NCBI GenBank assembly: GCA_038239195.1
Contig: JBBSEZ010000064.1
Span: forward strand, 1 to 29,445
Direction: 5' to 3'
From: JBBSEZ01 sp038239195
GTDB lineage: Bacteria > Planctomycetota > Planctomycetia > Gemmatales > Gemmataceae
DNA length: 29,445 nucleotides
Within the stretch, counting starts at the first letter, position 1, and every line of letters begins with the position of its first letter. The translations under genes were made by a program, and so were the position numbers. Shown piece after piece: positions 7,174 through 14,495 of this stretch. The notes beneath the pieces were generated by a model. The model did no database searches. It was not told the origin of the DNA and saw only the letters and a program-made list of their open reading frames with translations.

Positions 7174-7283
7174 GGCGCAGCACTCCGACGTGTTTGCCCT
7201 CGCCCTCAGCTTCGTTTACCATACGACAGGGATTCGTCTTCGCCACCGCTCCGGTCCCCCTGGCCCGGCGAGGCACCCGACGC

Positions 7284-8336
7284 ATGCGCCGCACGAGAAC
7301 CGGCTTCACCCTGATCGAGCTCCTCGTCGTCCTCGCCATCATCGCGGCGCTGATCGGCCTGCTGCTCCCCGCCGTCCAGAAGGTGCGCGAGGCGGCCGCA
7401 CGCATCAAGTGCGCCAACAACCTCAAGCAGATGGGGCTGGCCCTGCACAGTCATCACGACGCCAAGGGCCACTTCCCACCGGGGATGATCTGCTCCCTCA
7501 CCAACGTCGAGGACGCCGAGCACACCGGCTTCACCCTCCTGTTGCCGTTTCTCGAACAGGACAACGCCTACCGCCTCTACGACTTCGGCTCCCCCTGGTA
7601 TCAGGAGGCGAACTATCAGGCCGTCGGCACGACCGTCAAAATCTTCTTCTGCCCCAGCAATCGCGACTCGGGCTTCATCGACCTCCAGGCCATCGCCAAG
7701 CAGTGGGGCACGCCCCTGCCCCCGCGCGTCGCCGCTTGCGACTACGCCTTTAGCAAAGGCGCCAACGGGGCCCTGCACCGCGACTGGGAGCGCACCCCCC
7801 TGGCCGCGCGCGGCGCCTTCAACATCCGCTCGCCCGATTCGCCCACCGGGCTGCGCCTGATCGACGTCCTCGATGGCACCAGCACCACGTTTGCAATCGG
7901 CGAGGCCGCCGGGGGGACGGCGTCCTACCTGGCGCGCGATCTCGACGATCCGACCTCTCCCGCCATTGACGTGCTGACCGGCCAGGCCGCGCAGATCGAT
8001 CAGGCGTGGGGCGCGGCGGGGTGCGGCGACCCGGGACACCCCTTCTATGCCTCGGTCTTCGCGGTCACGGCCCAGTACGGGTTGGCCCCCGATCCGCGCG
8101 ACGAGCCGATGAATCGCCGGCTGGTCAGGCCCACCGTGTGGGGCAACGACAACCGCGGCGACAGCGCCGCAGGGCGCGACTTCGTCAGCGGGTTTCGCAG
8201 CCGGCACGCGGGAGGGTGCAACTTCCTCTTCTGCGATGGCGGCGTGCGCTTCCTGCGCGAGAGCATTCAACCAGACTTGTACCGCGCGCTCTCCACCTAC
8301 GCGGGAGGAGAGGTCGTTGCGGGCGATGGCACCTGA
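7284..8336 (+). CDS. DUF1559 protein with prepilin N-terminal cleavage/methylation motif
   Basis: 350 aa. The N-terminus RRTRTGFTLIELLVVLAII is a type IV prepilin signal: G before F+1, Glu at +5 and a long hydrophobic helix. The DUF1559 body follows (PAVQKVREAAARIKCANNLKQ, FPPG, PFLEQDNAY). It ends with the family's H-X9-DG signature, HAGGCNFLFCDG, at about residues 310-321. DUF1559 proteins are greatly expanded in planctomycetes; they are thought to be processed by a prepilin peptidase and to be envelope-associated, but no biochemical role is established. The ATG at 7284 is chosen because it opens the prepilin motif; the ribosome site is weak (GAGG 11 nt upstream). A 12-bp hairpin follows the stop, then the YdjY gene. 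Confidence 0.95.
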   Translation: MRRTRTGFTLIELLVVLAIIAALIGLLLPAVQKVREAAARIKCANNLKQMGLALHSHHDAKGHFPPGMICSLTNVEDAEHTGFTLLLPFLEQDNAYRLYDFGSPWYQEANYQAVGTTVKIFFCPSNRDSGFIDLQAIAKQWGTPLPPRVAACDYAFSKGANGALHRDWERTPLAARGAFNIRSPDSPTGLRLIDVLDGTSTTFAIGEAAGGTASYLARDLDDPTSPAIDVLTGQAAQIDQAWGAAGCGDPGHPFYASVFAVTAQYGLAPDPRDEPMNRRLVRPTVWGNDNRGDSAAGRDFVSGFRSRHAGGCNFLFCDGGVRFLRESIQPDLYRALSTYAGGEVVAGDGT

Positions 8337-8346
8337 CGGAGACTGG

Positions 8347-8386
8347 CCCGCTCCTCGGGCGGTCCGGTCGGGGACCGAGGAGCGGG
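8347..8386 (+). terminator. Long GC hairpin after DUF1559 gene
   Basis: CCCGCTCCTCGG (8347-8358) and CCGAGGAGCGGG (8375-8386) form a perfect 12-bp stem with a 16-nt loop, 10 nt after the DUF1559 stop. There is no T tract, so it may be a transcript-stabilising hairpin or a palindromic repeat rather than a strict terminator. Confidence 0.55.
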
Positions 8387-8431
8387 CGCGAATGGTTCCT
8401 TCCCGGCCGCCGATCCAGAACAGGCTCAACC

Positions 8432-9148
8432 ATGAAGACTACACGTCTGGCGCACGCGGCGATGCTGGCGCTGTTCGCGCTGGCGTTGCCGATCATCGAG
8501 CACTCCAGCAACGTCACCGGCGCCCCCGCCCGCAAGCCCGCCGTGAAGACGGTGCAGGTCGGTAACAACGTCACGCTCGAGATTGCCGGCACGGAGCGGC
8601 GTGTGATCGTCAAGGCGATCGTCGTTCTGCGCGAGGGGCAGCTCGAAGGGCTGCTGACGCGGACGATGGCCAAGGAGCACGAGTACGTCCTCGCCTCCGA
8701 CTGCGACGCCCGTCACGTACACCTCGCCCTGGAGCTTGCCGGCGCCAAGAAAGGCTCGCCGGTGACCTTTGTGCCGAAGTACACCGCCGCCCACGGGACG
8801 AGCATCCGCGTGACCCTGCGCTACAAGAAGGACGGCAAGGTCATCGCGGTGCCGGCGAAGGACTGGGTGCGCGAGCACAAGAGCAAGAAGGCGCTCGACA
8901 TGGACTGGGTCTTCGCCGGCAGCCGCTTCGTGCCGAACCCCGAAGGCAAGGACAAGCCGCCAATCTACTTCGCCAACCACGGCGACCTGATCTGCCTGTG
9001 CAACATGGAGACCGCCATGATGGACCTGCCGGTCAAGAGCCCCAAGAAGTTCGACTCGCGCACGTACGAAGCGTTCACCGACCGCATCCCGGCCAAGGAC
9101 ACGCCGGTGGACGTCATTCTCGAAGTGGTGCCCGCGAAGAAGAAGTAA
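8432..9148 (+). CDS. YdjY-domain exported protein
   Basis: 238 aa. The first about 30 residues form a signal peptide (MKTTRLAHAAMLALFALALP). The mature part matches the planctomycete YdjY-type domain as I know it: an early VLREGQLEGLLTRT segment, a conserved DWVFAGSRF, and a GDLICLCNMETAMMDLPV segment near residues 185-205. The function of YdjY proteins is unknown. The ATG at 8432 is the first Met before the signal peptide, with no strong ribosome site visible. It lies 95 bp downstream of the DUF1559 gene in the same direction, separated by a hairpin, and is followed by a copy of the dispersed palindromic repeat. Confidence 0.8.
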   Translation: MKTTRLAHAAMLALFALALPIIEHSSNVTGAPARKPAVKTVQVGNNVTLEIAGTERRVIVKAIVVLREGQLEGLLTRTMAKEHEYVLASDCDARHVHLALELAGAKKGSPVTFVPKYTAAHGTSIRVTLRYKKDGKVIAVPAKDWVREHKSKKALDMDWVFAGSRFVPNPEGKDKPPIYFANHGDLICLCNMETAMMDLPVKSPKKFDSRTYEAFTDRIPAKDTPVDVILEVVPAKKK

Positions 9149-9149
9149 G

Positions 9150-9203
9150 GCGAGCGGCAGGAACAAGCACACTTGTAGGACGGCCCTCCCGGGCCGTCCT
9201 ACA
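9150..9203. repeat. Dispersed palindromic element, copy 1
   Basis: The element starts with a 24-nt flank (GCGAGCGGCAGGAACAAGCA onward) and continues into a perfect 13-bp palindrome, TGTAGGACGGCCC/GGGCCGTCCTACA (9174-9186 and 9191-9203), with a TCCC loop. A related copy lies at 16521-16572. The first 35 positions agree at 30, including the flank outside the palindrome, so this is a true repeat rather than two unrelated terminators. Confidence 0.85.
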
Positions 9204-9270
9204 GCAAACCGAGCCCTGCCGGGCGTCATGGGCTGAGCGGCCCTCTGATCTCGCACACCCCGGAGGCCCG

Positions 9271-11286
9271 ATGCCCGCCAAGAAGCCGACTTATGCCTGG
9301 TGGATCGTCCTCTGTCTGGTCGGCCTCGACTACTTCAGCACGCTGGCCTACCTACCCTCCATCGCCGTGGCGGCCGATCGTACCCTCGCTCCTCTCGCGG
9401 GCCTTGGCGTCGTTGTCGTCACGCTCTTCGCTGCCCTGCCCGTCTACCTCTATGTCGTCGGGCGCTCCCACGAAGGCAAGGGCGGCATCGGCCTGCTCGA
9501 GCGCGTGATCCACGGCTGGACCGGCAAGTTCCTCGTCCTCGCGCTGCTCGGCTTCATCGCCACCGACTTCGTCGTCACCCGCAGCCTCTCCGTGTCCGAC
9601 GCCTCCACGCACCTACTCGCCAACCCCTTCTACGCCAACCACTCGCGCTGGGTGAAGGAAAACCAGGAGGCCGTCCGGGCCAGGCTGCCCGGATTCCTCC
9701 GCGGCGACTTCTTCGCGTTCTGGAACGAGCAACTCGTGCTCACCATGCTCCTCTCCAGCCTCGCCTTCGGGCTCTACACCTATCTCGTGCGCGGCATGAC
9801 CCGGGGCTTCCTGCGGCTCGCCGTGGGCGTCGTGGTCCTTTACGTGCTCCTGACCGCCATCGTGATCGCCAGCGGGCTCCTCTTTCTTCAGCAGCACCAG
9901 GGACTGGTCGATGCCTGGTGGGAGCGCCTCCAGGTTCAAGTCGGCGAGGACGGCCCTGGCGGGCGGGCCCTCGGCTGGTGGGCGGTCGTGGCGGCGCTGC
10001 TCGCCTTTCCGCCGATGGCGCTGGGCCTGAGCGGCTTCGAACTGTCGCTGGCCAGTTCCCCTTTCGTTCGCGGTGAGCCCGGTGAAGGCCCGAGCAAGGC
10101 GCCCGGCCGAGTTCGCAACACCCGGCTGCTCATCCTGGTGGCCGCCCTGGCGATGAGCGTCTTCGTGGTGACGTCGATGTTCGTGGTGGCCCTGTTGGTG
10201 CCCGATGGGGCGATCTTCGCGCCGAAGGGGGAAGTCCGCCATCGCGCCCTGGCCTACCTCGCCCATGGGGGCACACTTCGCGATTCGCCGGAGGGGACGA
10301 CGCTGGGCCTGCTGTTCGGGAGCTGGTTCGGCACCCTCTACGACCTCAGCGCGATCCTCATCCTTTGCCTGGCGGGGGCCAGCGCCACCATCGGGCTGCG
10401 CGACATGGTTCCCGAGTACCTCACCCGCTACGGCATGCAGATGCGGTGGGCCCAGAACGTTGGCGCCATCCTCCACCTGTTCAACTTCGTCATTCTGCTG
10501 GTGACCCTCGCCTTTCATGCCAGCGTCGGCGCCCAGCAGTGGGCCTACGCGACCAGCGTCATGGCCCTTCTCGTTGGGGCGGCGGTGGCCGCCGTGCTCG
10601 ACCTCGGCCAGCGCTGGCGCGGCTCGTGGCTCCGCCCTCTGGTAATGGCACCGTTCGCGCTCATCGCGGGGCTGTTCGTGGCGATGGGCGTTCTGCTCGT
10701 GTTCCAGGGGCCGAGCGGCCTGGCCATCGCCTCGGCCTTCGTCGCCGTCGTCATGGTCACCGGCATGGTGTCGCGCTACCTGCGCAGCAAGGAGCTGCGC
10801 TTCGAGGGCTTCCGCTTCGCTGACGCCCAGAGCGAGAAACGCTGGCCCGAAGTGTGCCAGTTCGAGTTTCAGGTGCTCGTGCCGCACGACCCGACGGCGG
10901 GCAGCCTGCTCGACAAGGATCGCGAGATCCGCCTGCGCCATCGGCTGGGCCCGGACGTCCCGGTCCTCTTCCTCGAGGCCACCCTGGGAGACCCCAGCGA
11001 CTTCTCCCAGCAGCCGGAGATGAAGATCGAGCCGTGCGACGGCTTCGAGGTGATCCGCGTCTCGCACTGCACCTCGATCGCGCACGTGCTCGCGGCCGTG
11101 GCGCTGGCCTTCCGCGTGGTCGGCAAACCGCCCGAGGTCCACTTTAGCTGGTCGGATGAGTCCCCGATGGCGGCCAACTTCCGCTTCCTGCTGTTCGGCC
11201 AGGGCAACATCCCGTGGATGGTCCGCTCGCTCGTTTGTCGCGAGGAGCCCGACCCGGCGAAGCAGCCGCGCATCGTCATCGGGTAG
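9271..11286 (+). CDS. APC-superfamily permease with C-terminal soluble domain
   Basis: 671 aa inner-membrane transporter. Residues 1 to about 505 hold some 11-12 hydrophobic helices. The first contains GLDYFSTLAYLPSIA, in the position of the DALSSVAY-type unwound substrate-binding helix of APC-superfamily carriers, including the KUP and KimA potassium importers. Residues about 510-671 form a soluble alpha/beta tail (CQFEFQVLVPHDP, VPVLFLEATLGDPS, FLLFGQGNIPWM), reminiscent of cytosolic regulatory tails in such carriers. The substrate, amino acid or K+, is unresolved. The ATG at 9271 has GGAGG 4 nt upstream. The gene stands alone and converges on the lipoprotein gene, with a 15-bp gap between the stops. 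Confidence 0.8.
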   Translation: MPAKKPTYAWWIVLCLVGLDYFSTLAYLPSIAVAADRTLAPLAGLGVVVVTLFAALPVYLYVVGRSHEGKGGIGLLERVIHGWTGKFLVLALLGFIATDFVVTRSLSVSDASTHLLANPFYANHSRWVKENQEAVRARLPGFLRGDFFAFWNEQLVLTMLLSSLAFGLYTYLVRGMTRGFLRLAVGVVVLYVLLTAIVIASGLLFLQQHQGLVDAWWERLQVQVGEDGPGGRALGWWAVVAALLAFPPMALGLSGFELSLASSPFVRGEPGEGPSKAPGRVRNTRLLILVAALAMSVFVVTSMFVVALLVPDGAIFAPKGEVRHRALAYLAHGGTLRDSPEGTTLGLLFGSWFGTLYDLSAILILCLAGASATIGLRDMVPEYLTRYGMQMRWAQNVGAILHLFNFVILLVTLAFHASVGAQQWAYATSVMALLVGAAVAAVLDLGQRWRGSWLRPLVMAPFALIAGLFVAMGVLLVFQGPSGLAIASAFVAVVMVTGMVSRYLRSKELRFEGFRFADAQSEKRWPEVCQFEFQVLVPHDPTAGSLLDKDREIRLRHRLGPDVPVLFLEATLGDPSDFSQQPEMKIEPCDGFEVIRVSHCTSIAHVLAAVALAFRVVGKPPEVHFSWSDESPMAANFRFLLFGQGNIPWMVRSLVCREEPDPAKQPRIVIG

Positions 11287-11301
11287 GCGCCGCTCCCTCG
11301 C

Positions 11302-12192
11302 CTACTTCTTGATCTGCCGGGTGACCTTCTTGACGGTCGTTTCGTTCTCCGTCACGAGGGTGGACTTCCCGAGTTTCTGGATGACGTTGAATCGCGTCAG
11401 CATTGTCATCTCTCCGGTCGAGGAGGTGCCGTCCACGTAAGCGTCGTGGGTGAACGCGATCTCGATCCGGGTGCCGTCGAGAAAGTTAGCGGGGGGGACG
11501 TTCGGCTTGGGGAAGAGCTCGATCTTGATCTCGAATACGCCTTTCTCTCCGGTCGCGTCCCGGTAGATGCGAAGCAGCGTGCCGTTCGCCTTCGTCTTGC
11601 CTGGGACCATCTCCAGCTTCGTTCCTTCGGCGAAGGCGCGAGCGATCTTGGCCCCGTCCAGGCCCCAGGCCTCATTGCGTCGAACGGCGCGCCCGGGCAG
11701 CATGTCCTTGCGCGGGAGCGGATCGGGCCCGTTGAACTCGGCCTCGAGCGCCATGGCCTCGACGAAAGGAATGGCCCCGCCGCTGGCAAGGCGGAACGCG
11801 TAGCGATCGCCCTGCTTCTCGATCTCGACGGTCTGACCGGCCAGGGGATAACGTATGCCCCCGGGCATCGGAGGGCCGGCGTTTCCCTGATAGGCACGCC
11901 GGAGCTTGGTTGGCTTGCTTGCCCCGACTGGGGCCCCCTGAATGGTTTCGGTGTACTTCGCGGCGCTGCGTACCAAGCGAGGCGGTTGGCGCGGCCCCTG
12001 CTTGTCGGTCTGCTTGCGCTGCGAGATCGCCGTGTCCTTCGTCTCCGAGACTTCCAGGACGTCGCCCGGCGCCGGATCGCGCAGCACGATGGTGTAGACG
12101 GCATTGGGGTCGGGCTCGAACACGGCCGTCGTCGTGCCGCAACCCGCCAGGCCCAGCAACCCGAACGCGCACAGCAAGCGGACGTGAAACAT
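11302..12192 (-). CDS. Lipoprotein of unknown function
   Basis: 296 aa. The N-terminus MFHVRLLCAFGLLGLAGC is a clear lipoprotein signal with lipobox LAGC (acylated Cys18). The mature part is mostly beta-strand-like and has no recognised catalytic motif. It includes a possible PLAGQTVEIEKQGDRYAF strand pair, and the C-terminus (FNVIQKLGKSTLVTENE) suggests a repeated beta structure. The start at 12192 is chosen because it places the lipobox correctly; the frame extends upstream with unlikely sequence. The region upstream of the ATG is GC-rich with no strong ribosome site. It lies downstream of tRNA-Gln on the same strand and is separated from it by a hairpin terminator. Confidence 0.85.
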   Translation of the reverse strand: MFHVRLLCAFGLLGLAGCGTTTAVFEPDPNAVYTIVLRDPAPGDVLEVSETKDTAISQRKQTDKQGPRQPPRLVRSAAKYTETIQGAPVGASKPTKLRRAYQGNAGPPMPGGIRYPLAGQTVEIEKQGDRYAFRLASGGAIPFVEAMALEAEFNGPDPLPRKDMLPGRAVRRNEAWGLDGAKIARAFAEGTKLEMVPGKTKANGTLLRIYRDATGEKGVFEIKIELFPKPNVPPANFLDGTRIEIAFTHDAYVDGTSSTGEMTMLTRFNVIQKLGKSTLVTENETTVKKVTRQIKK

Positions 12193-12291
12193 GAGGAGGC
12201 CCCCGGCAGGTGGCGGAACGCCCCGGCGCTCCACCTTCCCTGGGGCCATTGTGCGGGCCCGCGGCAAAAGTGTCCATCTCCAGTCGGAAAT

Positions 12292-12324
12292 GGCGAGCCG
12301 CCGACGCGATGCCGGCGGCTCGCC
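12292..12324 (-). terminator. Hairpin terminator after tRNA-Gln
   Basis: GGCGAGCCGCCG and CGGCGGCTCGCC (12292-12303 and 12313-12324) form a perfect 12-bp stem with a 9-nt loop. On the minus strand this is followed by ATTTCC. It lies 8 nt past the tRNA 3' end. Confidence 0.7.
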
Positions 12325-12332
12325 TCGGTCAG

Positions 12333-12403
12333 CTACCCGGCCAGGATTCGAACCTGGACAAAGAGAGCCAAAATCTCTTGTGCTACCGTTACACTACCGG
12401 GTA
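12333..12403 (-). tRNA. tRNA-Gln (anticodon UUG)
   Basis: The full cloverleaf is visible on the minus strand. The acceptor TACCCGG/CCGGGTA is 7 bp. The D arm GTG-TAACGGTAG-CAC is short. The anticodon arm is AGAGA-TTTTGGC-TCTCT, giving anticodon TTG. The variable loop is TTGT and the T arm is CCAGG-TTCGAAT-CCTGG. Discriminator G73 fits tRNA-Gln. CCA is not encoded. It sits 16 nt after the rex stop, on the same strand. Confidence 0.95.
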
Positions 12404-12419
12404 GTTCATCCTCTCTATT

Positions 12420-13094
12420 CTACTCAGCGGCGCTCATCTGGACCAGGAAGGCGAGCTGTTCGAGCTGGACGGTAAGGTCCACGTGGACCACGCTGACTCC
12501 AGAAGGCACTCGCAGCACGACCGGGGCGAAGTTGAGCAACCCTTTCACTCCTGCGGCAATCAAGCTTTCGGCGACCGCCTGGGAGGCCCCTGCAGGGACG
12601 GTCACGGCCCCCAATTCCGCCCTGGTGGCTGCGATCGCGGCCGGCATCTCCTCGGGAGCATGGATCGTCAGCCCGTCGAGCTCCTGGCCGATCTTCGCGG
12701 GGTCGGCGTCGAAGAGGGCCACGATGCGAAAGCCGCGCTCCACGAAGCCGTGGTAGCGGAGCAAGGCCCGGGCCAGGTTGCCAACGCCGACGAGGGCGAC
12801 GGCCCATTCCCGATCGATGCCAAGCGCCCGGCGGATGGCCGCGATCAACTCGGGGGCCGGGTAGCCGATGCCGGGGTGGCCGAGGTTGCCGAGCGAGGCC
12901 AGATCGCGACGCACCTGAGCGTCCGTGACGCCGAGGGGCTCGCCCAGAAGGCTGCTGGAGACCTTGGAGGCCCCCTCGCCAAGAAGGCCTTCCAGCCGTC
13001 GCAGGTAGAGGCTCAAACGCCCTACGCTGGCCCGCGACAGGCGAGCATCGCTTCCGTTCGTCGGGCGGGCCGAGAGATCGCCTTCGCGCGTCAT
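12420..13094 (-). CDS. rex: Redox-sensing transcriptional repressor Rex
   Basis: 224 aa, typical length. Rex is a homodimeric NAD(H)-responsive repressor that usually controls fermentation and respiratory genes. The N-terminal winged helix (about residues 20-80) contains LYLRRLEGLL and the family's QVRRDLASLGNLGHPGIGYP. The Rossmann domain has GVGNLA (103-108) and RGFRIVALFDADPAKIG, with FDAD placing the acidic residue that selects NAD over NADP. The C-terminal domain-swapping helix (VDLTVQLEQLAFLVQ) is present. The ATG at 13094 has AAGGAG about 9 nt upstream, behind a good promoter at 13119-13147. I saw no clear Rex operator (TTGTGA-N6-TCACAA) nearby. tRNA-Gln follows within 16 nt. Confidence 0.96.
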   Translation of the reverse strand: MTREGDLSARPTNGSDARLSRASVGRLSLYLRRLEGLLGEGASKVSSSLLGEPLGVTDAQVRRDLASLGNLGHPGIGYPAPELIAAIRRALGIDREWAVALVGVGNLARALLRYHGFVERGFRIVALFDADPAKIGQELDGLTIHAPEEMPAAIAATRAELGAVTVPAGASQAVAESLIAAGVKGLLNFAPVVLRVPSGVSVVHVDLTVQLEQLAFLVQMSAAE

Positions 13095-13118
13095 GTCCGC
13101 GAGCTCCTTACCCCGGTC

Positions 13119-13147
13119 AGTCTAATCGCCCACTCGCGCGCGGTCAA
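13119..13147 (-). promoter_or_regulatory. Promoter of rex
   Basis: Minus-strand TTGACC (plus 13142-13147) and TAGACT (plus 13119-13124) with an exact 17-bp spacer, about 25 nt before the rex start. Confidence 0.6.
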
Positions 13148-13233
13148 GCGAACCGAAGAACGCCAAGCCGCAAGCGGCGCACCTCCAAGCCTCCAAGGGC
13201 CGCCGCTCGTGGCTTGGCGGGCCCCGCCTGGGT

Positions 13234-13247
13234 GTTCCGCGCGGAAC
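13234..13247. promoter_or_regulatory. parS-like palindrome upstream of parB
   Basis: GTTCCGCGCGGAAC is a perfect 14-bp palindrome. It keeps the outer GTT/AAC and central CG of the bacterial parS consensus (GTTTCACGTGAAAC) and differs at inner positions. It lies about 100 bp upstream of the parB start. The resemblance is suggestive only. Confidence 0.4.
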
Positions 13248-13263
13248 GGGCCGGTAATCCGCA

Positions 13264-13293
13264 TTGTTCCGGCGCAGCGCGCCTGGGTAGAAT
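13264..13293 (+). promoter_or_regulatory. Candidate parB promoter
   Basis: TTGTTC (13264-13269) and TAGAAT (13288-13293) separated by 18 bp, about 57 nt before the parB ATG. The -10 matches 5 of 6 positions; the -35 is weak. Confidence 0.45.
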
Positions 13294-13349
13294 CTCGCCC
13301 TACCGGGAAGGCCCCGGTGCCTGAAGCGGATGAGAGAGGAAGGAACCTC

Positions 13350-14237
13350 ATGAACGCGGAAAAGAAATCGAGGCTCGGGCGCGGGCTGGAAGCGCTGCTC
13401 GGGACCGCCGACGAGGCCGGCGAGGCGCCTAGCCTGACACGAAGCGACGTGGCCGTCGAGTCGATCGAGGCCAACCCCTACCAGCCCCGCAAGGCGTTCG
13501 ACGGCGACGACCTCACCTCACTCGGCGAGAGCATCAAGGCGCACGGGGTGCTCCAGCCGCTCGTCGTCCGCCAGGTCGGCGACCGCTACCAGCTCATCGC
13601 CGGAGAGAGGCGGCTGCGGGCCGCCCGCGCCGTGGGGATGACCGCGGTGCCGGTGACCATCGTGGACTTCAACGACCAGCAGGTGCTCGAGGCGGCCCTC
13701 GTCGAGAACATCCAGCGCAGCGACCTCAACCCCATCGAAAAGGCGCACGGCTTCAAAGAGTACCTGACGCGCTACGCCATGACCCACGAGGACCTCGGTG
13801 CCCGGCTCGGCCTGGGACGAGCGACCATCACCAACCTCGTGGCGCTGCTCGACCTGCCGCCCGAGCTCCAGGACGCCGTGCGCGTCGGGCAGCTCAGCAC
13901 CGGCCACGCCAAGGCGCTCAAGGGGCTCGCCGACGCCACGAAGCAGGTCAGCGTCAGCAAGGAGATCATCGCGCGCGGGCTCTCGGTTCACGCCACCGAG
14001 GCGTACGTGAAGCAACTCGTCAACGACGAGAAGGCGACCACCAACGGCGCCGGCGGGGGCGGAGCCAAGGCGCCCGCGGAGAAGACGGCCCACGTGCGCG
14101 GCATCGAGGACGAGCTGCGCCAGAAGCTCGGGCTGAAGGTGGAGGTGCGCGTCAAAGGCAAGGAGAAGGGACAGCTAGTCCTCAGCTTCGAGTCGAACGA
14201 CGACTTCGAGCGCGTTCTGGAGGCCCTTCGGCGCTGA
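13350..14237 (+). CDS. parB: Chromosome partitioning protein ParB
   Basis: 295 aa, the usual chromosomal ParB length. ParB binds parS, spreads as a CTP-dependent clamp and works with ParA to segregate origins. The N-terminus MNAEKKSRLGRGLEALLG is the ParA-stimulating RGL segment. The CTP-binding domain shows NPYQPRK (42-48), LIAGERRLRAAR (box II, 82-93) and ENIQRSDLNPIEKA (119-132). A helix-turn-helix (about 146-168, EDLGARLGLGRATITNLV) follows. A Gly-rich linker and the dimerisation tail (LVLSFESNDDFERVLEAL) end the protein. The ATG at 13350 has GGAAGGA upstream. No parA lies within the window, although many bacteria have parA next to parB; rex is divergent. Confidence 0.96.
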   Translation: MNAEKKSRLGRGLEALLGTADEAGEAPSLTRSDVAVESIEANPYQPRKAFDGDDLTSLGESIKAHGVLQPLVVRQVGDRYQLIAGERRLRAARAVGMTAVPVTIVDFNDQQVLEAALVENIQRSDLNPIEKAHGFKEYLTRYAMTHEDLGARLGLGRATITNLVALLDLPPELQDAVRVGQLSTGHAKALKGLADATKQVSVSKEIIARGLSVHATEAYVKQLVNDEKATTNGAGGGGAKAPAEKTAHVRGIEDELRQKLGLKVEVRVKGKEKGQLVLSFESNDDFERVLEALRR

Positions 14238-14240
14238 CAC

Positions 14241-14273
14241 TTGCGGGCTCGCGCCAACGGGGCGAGCCCGCAA
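14241..14273 (+). terminator. Terminator-like hairpin after parB
   Basis: TTGCGGGCTCGC (14241-14252) pairs perfectly with GCGAGCCCGCAA (14262-14273), a 12-bp stem with a 9-nt loop, 3 nt past the parB stop. There is no T tract. Confidence 0.6.
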
Positions 14274-14283
14274 CAGGATGGGG

Positions 14284-14311
14284 TTGTCCAATCCGAGGGG
14301 CCCGGTATCTT
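14284..14311 (+). promoter_or_regulatory. Candidate tRNA-Pro promoter
   Basis: TTGTCC (14284-14289), a 16-bp spacer and TATCTT (14306-14311) end 10 nt before the tRNA, consistent with a short processed leader. Confidence 0.5.
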
Positions 14312-14321
14312 GTAAGGAGGA

Positions 14322-14397
14322 CGGGGCGTAGCTCAGTTTGGCCTAGAGCGCCTGGTTTGGGACCAGGATGTCGTGGGTTCGAATCCCGCCGCCCCGA
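14322..14397 (+). tRNA. tRNA-Pro (anticodon UGG)
   Basis: 76 nt with a complete cloverleaf. The acceptor is CGGGGCG/CGCCCCG, the D arm GCTC...GAGC, the anticodon arm CCTGG-TTTGGGA-CCAGG (anticodon TGG) and the T arm GTGGG-TTCGAAT-CCCGC (one non-canonical pair at its first position). The discriminator is A. CCA is not encoded. Confidence 0.97.
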
Positions 14398-14399
14398 TC

Positions 14400-14447
14400 G
14401 CCTGGCCCCTCGGCGCAATCCGGCCGAGGGGCCAGGCTCGTTTTCTC
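14400..14447 (+). terminator. Rho-independent terminator of tRNA-Pro
   Basis: GCCTGGCCCCTCGGC (14400-14414) and GCCGAGGGGCCAGGC (14423-14437) form a perfect 15-bp stem with an 8-nt loop, followed by TCGTTTTCTC. Confidence 0.85.
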
Positions 14448-14495
14448 TACAATGACAACGGGCGCAACAACCCATCGCCGCCGAGGAGGTGCCCG

